Positions 7,930 through 22,172 of a stretch of 64,000 nucleotides of DNA are shown in pieces. A program made the position numbers and the translations under genes. The DNA is from Streptomyces corallincola. GTDB lineage: Bacteria > Actinomycetota > Actinomycetes > Streptomycetales > Streptomycetaceae. The notes under the pieces are model-generated. The model did not search any database, was not told where the DNA came from, and worked only from the letters and a program-made list of their open reading frames with translations. Where the stretch lies: contig NZ_JAHRXF010000004.1 in NCBI RefSeq assembly GCF_019104725.1, positions 62,001-126,000 on the forward strand. Direction: 5' to 3'. Each line of letters begins with the position of its first letter. The stretch's first letter is position 1.

Positions 7930-9843
7930 GTGCAGTCACCGGATGTAGCTCAGCGCCCCGCAACTCCCGCCGCCGGAACGGACATCGACGTCGAGCAGGC
8001 CGAGGCCGCGCTCGTCGAGCACTATCCGCGGCTGGTCCGGCTCGCCTATCTCGTCCTGCCGCCCCGGCTCGGCCGTGGCCGACGGGTGCTGACGGCACAC
8101 GCCCTGGCCCAGCGGGCGCTGCCGCGCGGCAAGCAGCCGGTGGGGGCGATCCCGGCGCAGGCCACCGGCCGGGAGGGCGACCCCGGTTACGCGCTGATGC
8201 GGCGGCGGGTGCTGCGTACCGCGCTGGAGGCGGCCCGCCCCCGCAGGCGGCTCCCCCGGCTCTCCCAGTTCCCGCCGCCGCTGCCGCAGGTGTGGGGGCT
8301 GCGGCTGTTCCCGCGCACCGGGGGCGCCGATGAACTCGACCTGGACCAGCGGCTGTCGGGACTCTCCGGACCGGCCCGCGCCGCGTACGTACTGCGCGGC
8401 CTGGAGCGGCTGGAGGACGCCGATGTGGTCCGCGTCCTGAGGTCCGCCGGGGTCACCGACCCGGAGGAGGCGCTGGCCGGGGCCGCCGAGGTGCCCGCGC
8501 GGGACGCGCTGCTGACCTCCGCCGAGTTCGACCCGTGCTGGCTCCAGGCCCGCCCCACCGATCTGCTGCGCCGCCGCCAGCACACCAAGGCCGCGCTCGC
8601 CGCGGCCGCCGCGCTCGCGGTCTGCGGGACGCTGGTGGCGCTGCCGGGCGGCGGCTGGGGGCCGGACGGTGCCGCCGCGCCCGCGTACGCGCAGAACCCG
8701 GCCGCCGAGGCCGCCCTCGACCCCGGCAGGCTGCTGCGCACCGCCCCGGCCGCGTGGGAGACGTCCGCGCGCGGCGACTTCTCGGTGTGGCCGGCCCGTG
8801 GTCCGCTCACCGGGGACCGGGCGCTGCTGCGCCGCGCGCTCGCCGTGTGGGCGCGGCCCGGCGCCACGGTCCGGGTCTCCGCGACCCCCGGCACCCAGAC
8901 CGGCGGCCCCGCCGGACCGCCCCAACTCCTTTACGCGGGCCAGGTGGACGCGGCCCGCGTGGTGATCCTCTACGACGGTCTGCGCATCGCCCGCTACGCC
9001 GAGCCGACCGACGGCACGGCGGGTGCGGCCCTGGACTTCGCGCGGGTGGACGGCGCGACCGGCGCGGAGGCGGGCGCTCTGGTGCTGGGCCGCTCGGACA
9101 GCAACGTCCGCTATTTGACGGCCCCTTGGGTGAAGCAGGCGGCGCGGCGGGACCTGATGAAGCCGGACGCCCCCGCGACACCGCTCGCCCTGAAGGACGG
9201 GGTGACCGAGCCGCTGCCCAGCCCGGCGATGCAGACCGGCGGCTGCACCTCGTGGAACGTGCTCCAGCTCACCGACACGAGCGGCACCCGGCTCGCCACC
9301 GATCTCGGGGAGCTGGTCCCGGCGCATCTGACGGCGGGCGGTCCCGGCGCGCCGAAGGAGGTCAACGGCCCGGACGGGCTCAAGGCGTGGGCGCCGTTCG
9401 CCTGTTCGCTGTCCGCGCAGCGCGCGGCGGGCATCCGGTCGGTCAACGCCTGGCAGTTCGCGGAGCAGCCCCTGCCCGACGGCAGCGGTCCGGGCACCTG
9501 GGTCTGCACCCGCGCGGACACCTGGCGGGGCGAGGGGGCGCAGGCGCTGGCCCAGTTCCGTACGCCGGGCGGGCCGGTGGGGGCGGTGGTCGCCAAGGGG
9601 CAGGACACCCGGTCCTGCGGGCCGCGCGACCCGCACGCGCTGGCCGGGGTGCTGTGGAAGTCGGGCGGCGGCCACTGGTATCTGCTGGCGGCCGGTGATC
9701 CGGCGACCACGAGCATCGCCGCGACCGGCGGGGTGAACGCGAGCGAACCGGGCCGGCTTCTCGCCGTGCAGACCAGGCAGGGCACCCAGGCGCAGCTCAA
9801 GGCCGCGCTGGCGAACGGCAGGACGATGGAGGGGCTGCACTGA
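7930..9843 (+). CDS. Membrane protein with degenerate sigma-factor-like N-terminus and extracytoplasmic domain
   Basis: A 637-residue protein. Residues about 20-50 (AEAALVEHYPRLVRLAYLVL) resemble sigma region 2 helices, and residues about 138-175 (LSGLSGPARAAYVLRGLERL then EDADVVRVLRSAGV) resemble sigma region 4. Basic, Pro-rich segments lie between. One hydrophobic helix (about 219-240, KAALAAAAALAVCGTLVAL) is followed by about 400 residues that look exported, with few Cys and many Gly/Ala/Thr. No anti-sigma gene is adjacent. The start GTG at 7930 lacks an obvious ribosome site. The sigma resemblance is my pattern reading, not a search result; promoter binding is doubtful because the recognition residues look eroded. 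Confidence 0.75.
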   Translation: MQSPDVAQRPATPAAGTDIDVEQAEAALVEHYPRLVRLAYLVLPPRLGRGRRVLTAHALAQRALPRGKQPVGAIPAQATGREGDPGYALMRRRVLRTALEAARPRRRLPRLSQFPPPLPQVWGLRLFPRTGGADELDLDQRLSGLSGPARAAYVLRGLERLEDADVVRVLRSAGVTDPEEALAGAAEVPARDALLTSAEFDPCWLQARPTDLLRRRQHTKAALAAAAALAVCGTLVALPGGGWGPDGAAAPAYAQNPAAEAALDPGRLLRTAPAAWETSARGDFSVWPARGPLTGDRALLRRALAVWARPGATVRVSATPGTQTGGPAGPPQLLYAGQVDAARVVILYDGLRIARYAEPTDGTAGAALDFARVDGATGAEAGALVLGRSDSNVRYLTAPWVKQAARRDLMKPDAPATPLALKDGVTEPLPSPAMQTGGCTSWNVLQLTDTSGTRLATDLGELVPAHLTAGGPGAPKEVNGPDGLKAWAPFACSLSAQRAAGIRSVNAWQFAEQPLPDGSGPGTWVCTRADTWRGEGAQALAQFRTPGGPVGAVVAKGQDTRSCGPRDPHALAGVLWKSGGGHWYLLAAGDPATTSIAATGGVNASEPGRLLAVQTRQGTQAQLKAALANGRTMEGLH

Positions 9844-9931
9844 GCCCGGCATGACATGTATACCCGGCTTGTCCGAACTCCGCGCCCGGTAGCGCCCGTT
9901 CCGCTGCGGGCGCGGTCGGTATGGTGGTCGC

Positions 9932-10624
9932 ATGAGTACCGGGGTGCGCCGCAGGATGGGTGTCGAGGAGCGGCGGCAGCAGCTGATCGGGGTCGCGCTC
10001 GACCTGTTCAGCCGACGGTCGCCCGACGAGGTGTCCATCGACGAGATAGCGGCGGCGGCCGGTATCTCCCGGCCGCTGGTGTACCACTACTTCCCCGGCA
10101 AACTCAGCCTGTACGAGGCCGCGTTGAAGCGGGCGGCGGATGATCTGGCGGGCCGGTTCCGGGAGCCGCACGAGGGCCCGCTGGGCGCCAGGCTGCTGCG
10201 GGTGATGGGCCGCTACTTCGACTTCGTGGACCAGCACGGCCCCGGTTTCTCGGCGCTGATGCGGGGCGGTCCGGCGGTCGGCTCGTCGGCGACGAACGCG
10301 CTGATCGACTCCGTACGGCAGGAGGCGTACGAGCAGATCGTGTCCCATCTCGGGGTGGCCGAGGCGCCCGCGCGGCTGGAGCTGGTGGTGCGGTCGTGGA
10401 TCTCGCTGGCCGAGTCCACGGCGCTGATCTGGCTGGACGGCCGCCGGGTGCCGCGCGCGGAGCTGGAGGCGCAGTTGGTGCACGACTTCGCGGCGCTGGC
10501 GGCGGTGAGCGCGGCGTACGACGCGCAGATGGCGGAGCTGCTGCGGGCGATGGTCGCGGAGGAGCCGGACGACGGTCCGTTCGCGGATCTCGTCGGCCGG
10601 CTGCTGGCCCTGGCGGCGTCCTGA
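9932..10624 (+). CDS. TetR/AcrR-family transcriptional regulator
   Basis: A 230-residue regulator. The N-terminal helix-turn-helix (about residues 12-58) is classical: RQQLIGVALDLFSRRSPDEV, then IDEIAAAAGISRPLVYHYFP. The remainder is the helical ligand-binding and dimerisation domain. The start ATG lies 88 bp after the sigma-like membrane protein gene, in the same direction, so it might report on or control that gene; no operator was found. The stop codon is inside a strong hairpin. Confidence 0.93.
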   Translation: MSTGVRRRMGVEERRQQLIGVALDLFSRRSPDEVSIDEIAAAAGISRPLVYHYFPGKLSLYEAALKRAADDLAGRFREPHEGPLGARLLRVMGRYFDFVDQHGPGFSALMRGGPAVGSSATNALIDSVRQEAYEQIVSHLGVAEAPARLELVVRSWISLAESTALIWLDGRRVPRAELEAQLVHDFAALAAVSAAYDAQMAELLRAMVAEEPDDGPFADLVGRLLALAAS

Positions 10625-10650
10625 AGGACCGTGGGGCCGGTCCTTCAGGA
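10619..10650. terminator. Bidirectional hairpin overlapping a stop codon
   Basis: tcctgaaggacc pairs perfectly with ggtccttcagga (12 bp, 8-nt loop). The TetR gene's TGA (10622-10624) is within the left arm. The convergent isomerase gene ends 16 bp further on, so this element can stop transcription from both sides. Confidence 0.8.
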
Positions 10651-10665
10651 CGCCGGTAACCAGCC

Positions 10666-11031
10666 TCAGCGGTCGGACTTGCGGTACGACGGGTCGAGGT
10701 CGCGGACCTCGGCCGAGGCGTGCACCGCGACCCCGTCGCCGGGCGTGACGTACCGGTGGATCAGGCCGAGCGCGGTCTCGGCGAGCCGCTCCCTGGTCGC
10801 CGCGTCGCGTCCGGCGAGGAGCCCGATGGTGACGTGCACGACCGTGTGCCCGCCCGCCGCCGGGTCCTCGTAGCCGTAGACGGTGAACGCGCCCGGCCGG
10901 AACTGCGTCTTGCAGGCTTCCGGCCGGGCCGCCGCGATCTCCACGGTGGCCTCGTGCAGCGCACGGGCGAACCCGGCCCGGTCGAACGCGTTCTCCAGTT
11001 CGGCCGAGTGGTCGATGGTGATCTGCGGCAT
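10666..11031 (-). CDS. 5-carboxymethyl-2-hydroxymuconate delta-isomerase-like tautomerase
   Basis: A 121-residue protein of the tautomerase superfamily, CHMI branch (HpaF-like). Removal of Met would leave an N-terminal Pro (MPQITIDHSAEL), the catalytic base of this superfamily. Family-like segments include YGYEDPAAGGHTVVHVTI and GRDAATRERLAETAL. The ribosome site aggagcacc precedes the ATG. In bacteria HpaF acts in homoprotocatechuate degradation, but no other hpa gene is nearby, so the physiological substrate here is unknown. Confidence 0.85.
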   Translation of the reverse strand: MPQITIDHSAELENAFDRAGFARALHEATVEIAAARPEACKTQFRPGAFTVYGYEDPAAGGHTVVHVTIGLLAGRDAATRERLAETALGLIHRYVTPGDGVAVHASAEVRDLDPSYRKSDR

Positions 11032-11066
11032 GGGTGGTGCTCCTGTTCTCCGGTTCCGGCCCGACC

Positions 11067-16484
<5,418 letters not shown>

Positions 16485-16585
16485 GAGGGTGAACTCCTAG
16501 GGATTACGGCTCTGTTGGGTCCGACCCCACTGCCGCTCGGCCTGGCTTCGCTGCCGGGCGCCCGCTCGGGGACCGTACCCGTGGC

Positions 16586-16623
16586 GCAAGGGTTGCAGCA
16601 AGAGGCGTGAAAGCATCGGCAAG
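16586..16623 (-). promoter_or_regulatory. CTTGC/GCAAG operator cluster before the amylopullulanase gene
   Basis: Three GCAAG elements (16586-16590, 16598-16602, 16619-16623), read as CTTGC on the coding strand, lie 100-140 bp upstream of the start codon. The same pentamer occurs before the alpha-amylase, malE and malR genes in this window. This matches the known MalR/Reg1-type target character in Streptomyces; binding itself is inferred. Confidence 0.65.
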
Positions 16624-16639
16624 GGATTACAGCCGAGTT

Positions 16640-16676
16640 GGCCCGGACCACCTCCGCACGGGCGGTGGTCCGGGCC
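16640..16676 (-). terminator. Hairpin after alpha-amylase gene
   Basis: ggcccggaccacc pairs perfectly with ggtggtccgggcc (13 bp, 11-nt loop) 65 bp beyond the alpha-amylase stop codon, separating it from the amylopullulanase promoter. Confidence 0.75.
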
Positions 16677-16740
16677 TCCAAGCGCCTCGGAAGAGCCCCG
16701 AGAGGACCTCAAGGGACCACGGGACGCCTCAAGGGGGTTG

Positions 16741-18120
16741 TCAGCAGCTCGACTTGCCCGCGTAGATCGCCAGCGCGGTGTTGCTGCCCAGGGTGGCGGT
16801 GAACTGGCCGCTTCCGTTCACGCTCACCGTGGTGTTGTTCTGCACGTTGCAGTACGTCCCGGCGGGCAGTGAGGTCTGGTAGGTGCGGCTGACGCCGCCG
16901 CTCTCGTGGTTGATGGCGACGTAGCCCTTGCTGCCGCGCCCGAAGCCGATCGCGTTGTTGCCGTTGTCCCACCAGTTGGTGACGGCCTGGCCCCGGACGG
17001 CGTTGCGGAAGGCGACCATCGACTTGATCTCCGGCCAGGCGTGCTGGCACTTCCAGCCGTCCTGCCAGCAGGCGTTCACCTTGCCGCCGTTGGGCGGTCC
17101 GGCGTCCGCGTCCGACCACTCGTAGCCGGAGTTGATGTCCGGGGAGCCGTACGGCCAGGCCAGCATGAAGACGTTGGCGAGGGTGTAGTTGGCGCCGGAC
17201 TTGTAGTTGAGGGTGGAGCCATTGCGCTCGGTGTCGTGGTTGTCCACGAAGACACCCGCGCCGGAACCGGGCAGATAGCCCCACGCCTCACCGAAGTTGC
17301 TCAGGTAGGCCAGCTTCTCCGAGGTGAGGACCCGCTTGAGGTCGTAGGCGTACCGGAACTCCTGCACGTCGCCATTGCCGGTGTACTCGCCGGGCTGGAC
17401 GGCCTCGCCCGCGCCGTAGATGACCTCCTGCTTCCAGTAGGCGGACGGCTTGGTCAGGCGGCTCTTGATGTTGGCCAGGTCCTCGGCGGGGATGTGCTTG
17501 GCGGCGTCGATGCGGAAGCCGTCCACGCCGAGGGAGAGCAGGTCGTTCATGTACCCGGCGATGGTCTTGCGGACGTACTCCTCGCCGGTGTCCAGGTCCG
17601 CGAGCCCGACGAGTTCGCAGTGCTGCACGTTCCAGCGGTCGGAGTAGTTGCTGACCGGCGCGGTGCAGTCGTCGAAGTCGAACGACGAGTACAGACCGGG
17701 GTAGTTGTACTTCGTGTACGACGAGCCGCCGGTGCCGGTGCCGGACCCGGCGGACATGTGGTTGACCACGGTGTCCGCGACGACCTTCACACCGGCGTTG
17801 TGGCAGGTGTTCACCATGTTCTGGAAGGCGGTCCGGTCACCGAGCCGCCCGGCGATCTTGTACGACACCGGCTGGTACGACGTCCACCACTGCGAGCCCT
17901 GTATGTGCTCGGCGGGCGGGGAGACCTGGACGTATCCGTACCCGGCGGGGCCCAGGGTGCTGGTGCACTCCTTGGCCACGGAGGCGAAGTTCCACTCGAA
18001 CATCACGGCCGTGACGTCCTTGGTGCCGGGGGGTGCCGCCTGCGCGGCTGTCGGGTACAGGCCCATCGTGGCGGCGGCCGTGAGGGCGGCCAGCGCGGCG
18101 GGCAGGGTTCTGCGTGCCAT
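16741..18120 (-). CDS. Secreted alpha-amylase (GH13)
   Basis: A 459-residue endo-alpha-1,4-glucanase. The start [13 protein letters not shown] at 18120 follows an aagga ribosome site and begins a signal peptide ending near AAQAAP (about 30). GH13 motifs are [11 protein letters not shown] (about 115), [11 protein letters not shown] (nucleophile about 200), a Glu in [11 protein letters not shown] (about 240) and [11 protein letters not shown] (about 295). A C-terminal all-beta domain ends in Cys. There is no separate starch-binding module, and the length matches the smaller Streptomyces amylases (Aml of S. limosus/griseus type). It works outside the cell ahead of the MalEFG importer and is preceded by 11-nt CTTGC direct repeats. 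Confidence 0.96.
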   Translation of the reverse strand: MARRTLPAALAALTAAATMGLYPTAAQAAPPGTKDVTAVMFEWNFASVAKECTSTLGPAGYGYVQVSPPAEHIQGSQWWTSYQPVSYKIAGRLGDRTAFQNMVNTCHNAGVKVVADTVVNHMSAGSGTGTGGSSYTKYNYPGLYSSFDFDDCTAPVSNYSDRWNVQHCELVGLADLDTGEEYVRKTIAGYMNDLLSLGVDGFRIDAAKHIPAEDLANIKSRLTKPSAYWKQEVIYGAGEAVQPGEYTGNGDVQEFRYAYDLKRVLTSEKLAYLSNFGEAWGYLPGSGAGVFVDNHDTERNGSTLNYKSGANYTLANVFMLAWPYGSPDINSGYEWSDADAGPPNGGKVNACWQDGWKCQHAWPEIKSMVAFRNAVRGQAVTNWWDNGNNAIGFGRGSKGYVAINHESGGVSRTYQTSLPAGTYCNVQNNTTVSVNGSGQFTATLGSNTALAIYAGKSSC

Positions 18121-18172
18121 GTGGGGTTCCTTCGTCGTTGAAGGCGGGGAGTGCGGGTTCCGCGTCAAGCAC

Positions 18173-18215
18173 CTTGCCGTTGAAGGTTCTTGCTGAAACC
18201 TTGCGGAAACCTTGC
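18173..18215 (-). promoter_or_regulatory. 11-nt direct repeats with CTTGC before the alpha-amylase gene
   Basis: CTTGC occurs at 18189-18193, 18200-18204 and 18211-18215, exactly 11 nt apart, within the repeated unit cttgcggaaac; a fourth lies at 18173-18177. One-turn spacing puts the sites on one face of the helix. Such repeats are known in Streptomyces amylase promoters and are linked to LacI-type maltose/glucose control; here the link to malR is inferred. Confidence 0.75.
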
Positions 18216-18233
18216 GATGGCGCAGATGTTAAA

Positions 18234-18261
18234 GGCCCGCCGCCCAAAAGGGCAGCGGGCC
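18234..18261 (-). terminator. Hairpin after aglA
   Basis: ggcccgccgccc pairs with gggcagcgggcc around an aaaa loop with one mismatch, 53 bp past the aglA stop codon. Confidence 0.7.
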
Positions 18262-18313
18262 GGGTGAAGTCGCCGAGGAAATCAGGACGAGATCCCCCAA
18301 CTCCGCTGCTGTG

Positions 18314-19996
18314 TCAGGCAGTCGTCCACCAGACGGTGGTGTCGGCGGGCAGCTTGGCCTCGCCGTCCGCCTCGGTCACCTCACCGCTGGCCAGCAGCAG
18401 CCGCCCGTACGCCGGGACGGCCACCGAGTCGCCGGTGGTGTTGGCGACGCAGACGAACTCCCCGCGCCGGAAGGCGAGTACGCCCTCGGGGGCGCGCAGC
18501 CACTCCACCGCGTCGCCCGCGCCGAGCGCGGGGTGACCGCGGCGCGCGGCGAGCGCGGCCCGGTACAGCTCCAGGGTGGAACCGGCCACCCCGGTCTGCG
18601 CCTCGACGCTCAGCGCGGCCCACTCGGCGGGCTGCGGCAGCCAGCTCCCGCCACCGCCGAACCCGTACGACGTGCCGGTGCGGGTCCACGGGATCGGTAC
18701 CCGGCAGCCGTCGCGGAAGCCGTCCTGACCGGCGCCCCGGAAGAACGCGGGGTCCTGACGGACCTCGTCGGGCAGGTCCACCACGTCCGGCAGCCCGAGT
18801 TCCTCGCCCTGGTAGACGTACGCGGAGCCGGGCAGTGCCAGCATCAGCAGGGTGGCGGCGCGGGCGCGGCGCAGGCCGAGCGCGCGGTCACCCGGGGTGC
18901 GCAACTGGGTCCCCAGGCCGGGCGGGTTGCCGAAGCGGGTGGCGTGCCGGGTGACGTCGTGGTTGGAGAGCACCCAGGTGGCCGGGGCGCCGACCGGGCG
19001 CATCGCGTCCAGGGTGCGGTCGATGACCGCGCGCAGCTCCTCGGCGTCCCATTCGGTGCCCAGGTACTGGAAGTTGAACGCCTGGTGCAGCTCGTCGGGG
19101 CGGACGTAGTTCGCGGTCCGCTCGACGGTCGGCGTCCACGCCTCGGCGACGAAGATGCGTTCCCCGGCGTACTCGTCGAGCACGGTGCGCCACTGGCGGT
19201 AGATCTCGTGCACGCCGTCCTGGTCGAAGAACGGCATGACATCGTTGCCGAGCAGCTTCAGCTGGTCGTGGCCACCGAGGTCGGGCAGGCCGTCGGCCTT
19301 CACCAGGCCGTGCGCCACGTCGATACGGAAGCCGTCCACGCCCATGTCCAGCCAGAACCGCAGGATCGAGCGGAACTCGTCGCCCACGGCCGGGTGTTCC
19401 CAGTTGAAGTCCGGCTGCTCGGGCGCGAACAGGTGCAGGTACCAGTCGCCGGGCGTGCCGTCGGGCTCGGTGACCCGCGTCCAGGCGGGCCCGCCGAAGA
19501 TGGACTCCCAGTCGTTGGGCGGGAGTTCGCCGTCCGTGCCCTTGCCGGGGCGGAAGTGGTAGCGCTCGCGCAGCGGCGAGCCGGGGCCCTCCGCGAGCGC
19601 CCGCTTGAACCACTCGTGCTGGTCGGAGGAGTGGTTGGGGACGAGGTCCACGATGACGCGCAGGGCGAGGCCGTGGGCGTCGCGGATCAGCGCGTCGGCG
19701 TCCAGCAGGTTGCCGAACATCGGGTCCACGGCACGGTAGTCGGCCACGTCGTAACCGGCGTCGGCCTGCGGGGAGGCGTAGAAGGGGCTGAGCCAGACGG
19801 CGTCCACGCCGAGGTCGCGCAGGTACGGCAGGCGGGAGCGCACGCCCTCCAGGTCGCCCATGCCGTCGCCGTCGCTGTCGGCGAAGCTGCGCGGGTAGAC
19901 CTGGTAGATGACCGCGTCCCGCCACCAGTCGTGGTGCGGGGCGACGACGGCGACGGCGGGTCCGGTGGCCGGGGCTGCAGGGTTCTGCGGGCTCAT
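18314..19996 (-). CDS. aglA: Alpha-glucosidase, GH13 (AglA)
   Basis: A cytosolic GH13 exo-alpha-glucosidase/oligo-1,6-glucosidase-type enzyme of 560 residues with no signal peptide. The family opening WWRDAVIYQVYPRSFADSDG is clear, as are DGFRIDVAHGL (nucleophile about 222), FVAEAW (about 280) and VLSNHDVTRHA (about 343). I chose MSPQNPAAP at 19996 because an aaggac ribosome site precedes it; upstream codons lie in the terminator region of malG. It would split imported maltose and maltodextrins to glucose. It follows malEFG in the same direction, as in S. coelicolor, but a 16-bp hairpin separates it, so read-through is probably partial. Confidence 0.93.
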   Translation of the reverse strand: MSPQNPAAPATGPAVAVVAPHHDWWRDAVIYQVYPRSFADSDGDGMGDLEGVRSRLPYLRDLGVDAVWLSPFYASPQADAGYDVADYRAVDPMFGNLLDADALIRDAHGLALRVIVDLVPNHSSDQHEWFKRALAEGPGSPLRERYHFRPGKGTDGELPPNDWESIFGGPAWTRVTEPDGTPGDWYLHLFAPEQPDFNWEHPAVGDEFRSILRFWLDMGVDGFRIDVAHGLVKADGLPDLGGHDQLKLLGNDVMPFFDQDGVHEIYRQWRTVLDEYAGERIFVAEAWTPTVERTANYVRPDELHQAFNFQYLGTEWDAEELRAVIDRTLDAMRPVGAPATWVLSNHDVTRHATRFGNPPGLGTQLRTPGDRALGLRRARAATLLMLALPGSAYVYQGEELGLPDVVDLPDEVRQDPAFFRGAGQDGFRDGCRVPIPWTRTGTSYGFGGGGSWLPQPAEWAALSVEAQTGVAGSTLELYRAALAARRGHPALGAGDAVEWLRAPEGVLAFRRGEFVCVANTTGDSVAVPAYGRLLLASGEVTEADGEAKLPADTTVWWTTA

Positions 19997-20062
19997 GGCG
20001 TCCTTGCTGCGGTGGGGGTCGGGAGAGAGAACGGGGTGGCTGGGCCTGCGCCCGGACATGCG

Positions 20063-20109
20063 AGGCGGCCGTGGTGTCAGCGGGGTTGGACGGGACACCA
20101 CGGCCGCCT
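20063..20109 (-). terminator. Perfect 16-bp hairpin between malG and aglA
   Basis: aggcggccgtggtgtc pairs perfectly with gacaccacggccgcct (15-nt loop). It lies 35 bp after the malG stop and 67 bp before the aglA start. It would end or attenuate the malEFG transcript. Confidence 0.75.
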
Positions 20110-20143
20110 ACCCGCGCGGGTCAGGTCGCGCGGGAGCCTTGCG

Positions 20144-21046
20144 TCAGCCCTTGGTGCCGCCTGCGGTGAGGCCGGTGACGAGGTTCTTCTGCACGAGGTA
20201 GAAGAAGACCGACACGGGTATCGCGATCAGCACGGCGGTGGCGGCCATCAGGTTGCGCTGCGCGTCGTGTTCGCTGACGAAGCTCTGCAGGCCCACCGCG
20301 AAGGTGTACTTGCTGTCGTCCAGCATGAACGTGGACGCGAACGCCACCTCGCCGAAGGCGGTGATGAAGTTGTAGAAGGCGGCGACCGCGAGGCCCGGCT
20401 TGGCGAGCGGCAGGATCAGCCGGAAGAAGGTGCCGAACGGCGAGAGACCGTCCACCCGGCCCGCCTCGTCGATCTCGAACGGGATGGTGTCGAAGTACCC
20501 CTTGAGCAGCCAGGCGCTGTAGGGCACGGCGGTCGAGCAGTAGACCAGGACCAGTCCGAGGTAGCTGTCGATGAGCTGGAGGTCGGACAGGATCTGGTAC
20601 ATCGGCACGATGAGCACCGCGATGGGGAACATCTGGGTGACCAGCAGGACCCACATCAGCTTGCGGTAGCCGGGGAAGCGCATCCGGGAGACGGCGTACC
20701 CGGTGGTGGCCGCGACGAGGACACCGACGACGGTGGTGCCCAGCGACACGATCAGGGAACTCTTCATCCAGTCGAAGAAGCCCGTGTGCTGGAGCACGAA
20801 CGCGTAGTTGGTGAACGACATCTTCTTCCAGATGCCGCCGGGGTGCAGATAGTCGTCCTTGTCCGGACCGAGGGAGAGGAAGATCAGCCAGACGATCGGG
20901 AACAGCGCGATCAGGCTGGCGAGGATCAGCAGGGCGTGCGAGCCGAGCAGGGCGAGCGGGCCGCGGCGGCCCCGGCCGCGTACGGCGCCGGACGGCCGGG
21001 GGGCGTCGGTCACCGGAGCGGAGGTCTCGACGGTGGTCGTGGTCAT
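20144..21046 (-). CDS. malG: Maltose/maltodextrin ABC importer permease MalG
   Basis: The 300-residue second permease of a carbohydrate (CUT1) importer. Six hydrophobic segments are visible, and the EAA loop that contacts the ATPase reads EIDEAGRVDGLSPFGTFFRL at about residues 193-212. The first 30 residues are a cytosolic, Gly/Arg-rich tail. It begins 13 bp after malF ends, so it belongs to the malEFG transcript. No ATPase gene is in the cluster; in Streptomyces the shared MsiK energises such importers. Location: cytoplasmic membrane. Confidence 0.94.
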   Translation of the reverse strand: MTTTTVETSAPVTDAPRPSGAVRGRGRRGPLALLGSHALLILASLIALFPIVWLIFLSLGPDKDDYLHPGGIWKKMSFTNYAFVLQHTGFFDWMKSSLIVSLGTTVVGVLVAATTGYAVSRMRFPGYRKLMWVLLVTQMFPIAVLIVPMYQILSDLQLIDSYLGLVLVYCSTAVPYSAWLLKGYFDTIPFEIDEAGRVDGLSPFGTFFRLILPLAKPGLAVAAFYNFITAFGEVAFASTFMLDDSKYTFAVGLQSFVSEHDAQRNLMAATAVLIAIPVSVFFYLVQKNLVTGLTAGGTKG

Positions 21047-21059
21047 GGGAACTCCTGCC

Positions 21060-22067
21060 TCAGATCGCGAGCTGCTGGTCGTTGCGGTTCAGCCAGCGAC
21101 GGTAGAACGAGGTGAAGACGACGAGGACGGCCAGCAGCAGGATGCCGTAGGCGGCCGATCCCGCGAAGTCACGCGGCTGCTGTCCGAAGCCCAGGTAGTA
21201 CGCCCAGGTCACCAGGATCTGCGCGTCGGGCGCGGTGTTGCCGAACAGCAGGAAGATCACCGCGAACTGGTTGAACGTCCAGATGATGCCGAGCAGCACC
21301 ACGGTGGAGCTGACCGAGCGCAGGCCGGGCAGGGTCACGTGCCGGAACTGCTGCCAGGCCGTGGCGCCGTCCATCTCGGCCGCCTCGTAGAGCGTGCTGT
21401 CGATGGACTGGAGGCCGCCGAGCAGGGAGACCATCATGAACGGGACACCGCACCAGGTGTTGACCATGATGGCGGCGAACCGCTGCCAGAACGTGTCCTC
21501 CAGCCACAGCGGCTGGGGCAGATGCAGCGTGTGCAGCGCGGAGTTGATGATGCCGCCGTCCGCGAGCATGAAGCGCCAGCCGAAGACGGTCACGAAGGTG
21601 GGCACGGCCCACGGAAGAATGAGGATCAGCCGGTACAGGGTCCGCCCGCGCATCTTCTGGTTGAGCAGCAGGGCGAGGCCGAGGCCGATGCAGTAGTGCA
21701 GGGTGACGCAGAGCGCGGTCCAGACGACGGTCCAGACGAAGTGCGACCAGAAGCGGTCGTACGAGGTCGGGCCGAACAGGATGTCCTTGTAGTTGTCCAG
21801 GCCGATGAACTTGTACGTGGCGTCGATGTGGTTGACGCCGATCGTGCGCGCGGTGTTGAGGCTGTTGGCGTCGGTGAGCGTCAGGTACAGGCCGTACACC
21901 AGGGGGTACAGCACCAGCACCCCGAGCACGATCACCACCGGCGCGATCATCGCGTACGCGTACCAGTACCGCTGGTACCCGTTCTTCACGCGCTGCCCCA
22001 GACCTGGCCGCTGCGGCGCGCGGTCACCGCGGGGTTTGCCGGTCGCGCGGTCGATGGCGACTGTCAT
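21060..22067 (-). CDS. malF: Maltose/maltodextrin ABC importer permease MalF
   Basis: A 335-residue CUT1 permease. The start MTVAIDRATGK at 22067 has a gaaggtg ribosome site; an earlier in-frame start would lie inside the malE-malF hairpin. Six or more hydrophobic helices begin at WYAYAMIAPVVIVLGVLVLY. The EAA motif is EAAEMDGATAWQQFRHVTLP (about residue 228). It pairs with MalG and receives substrate from MalE. An unusually stable stem-loop precedes it and probably lowers its expression relative to malE. Confidence 0.94.
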   Translation of the reverse strand: MTVAIDRATGKPRGDRAPQRPGLGQRVKNGYQRYWYAYAMIAPVVIVLGVLVLYPLVYGLYLTLTDANSLNTARTIGVNHIDATYKFIGLDNYKDILFGPTSYDRFWSHFVWTVVWTALCVTLHYCIGLGLALLLNQKMRGRTLYRLILILPWAVPTFVTVFGWRFMLADGGIINSALHTLHLPQPLWLEDTFWQRFAAIMVNTWCGVPFMMVSLLGGLQSIDSTLYEAAEMDGATAWQQFRHVTLPGLRSVSSTVVLLGIIWTFNQFAVIFLLFGNTAPDAQILVTWAYYLGFGQQPRDFAGSAAYGILLLAVLVVFTSFYRRWLNRNDQQLAI

Positions 22068-22113
22068 GGTTCGACACCTTCGGAAGAGTTCAGGGAGCGG
22101 GGCGGGCGCGGAC

Positions 22114-22166
22114 CCGGTGGCCGCCGGACCCTTCCCCCCCTTGCGGGAGGGTCCGGCGGCCACCGG
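22114..22166 (-). promoter_or_regulatory. malE-malF intergenic stem-loop
   Basis: ccggtggccgccggaccct pairs perfectly with agggtccggcggccaccgg (19 bp, extendable by G-T and G-C pairs), just 7 bp after the malE stop and 47 bp before the malF start. It has no T-run. Such structures in importer operons protect the 3' end of the binding-protein mRNA and reduce read-through, giving more MalE than MalFG. The structure is seen; the role is inferred from that precedent. Confidence 0.85.
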
Positions 22167-22172
22167 CGGGCA

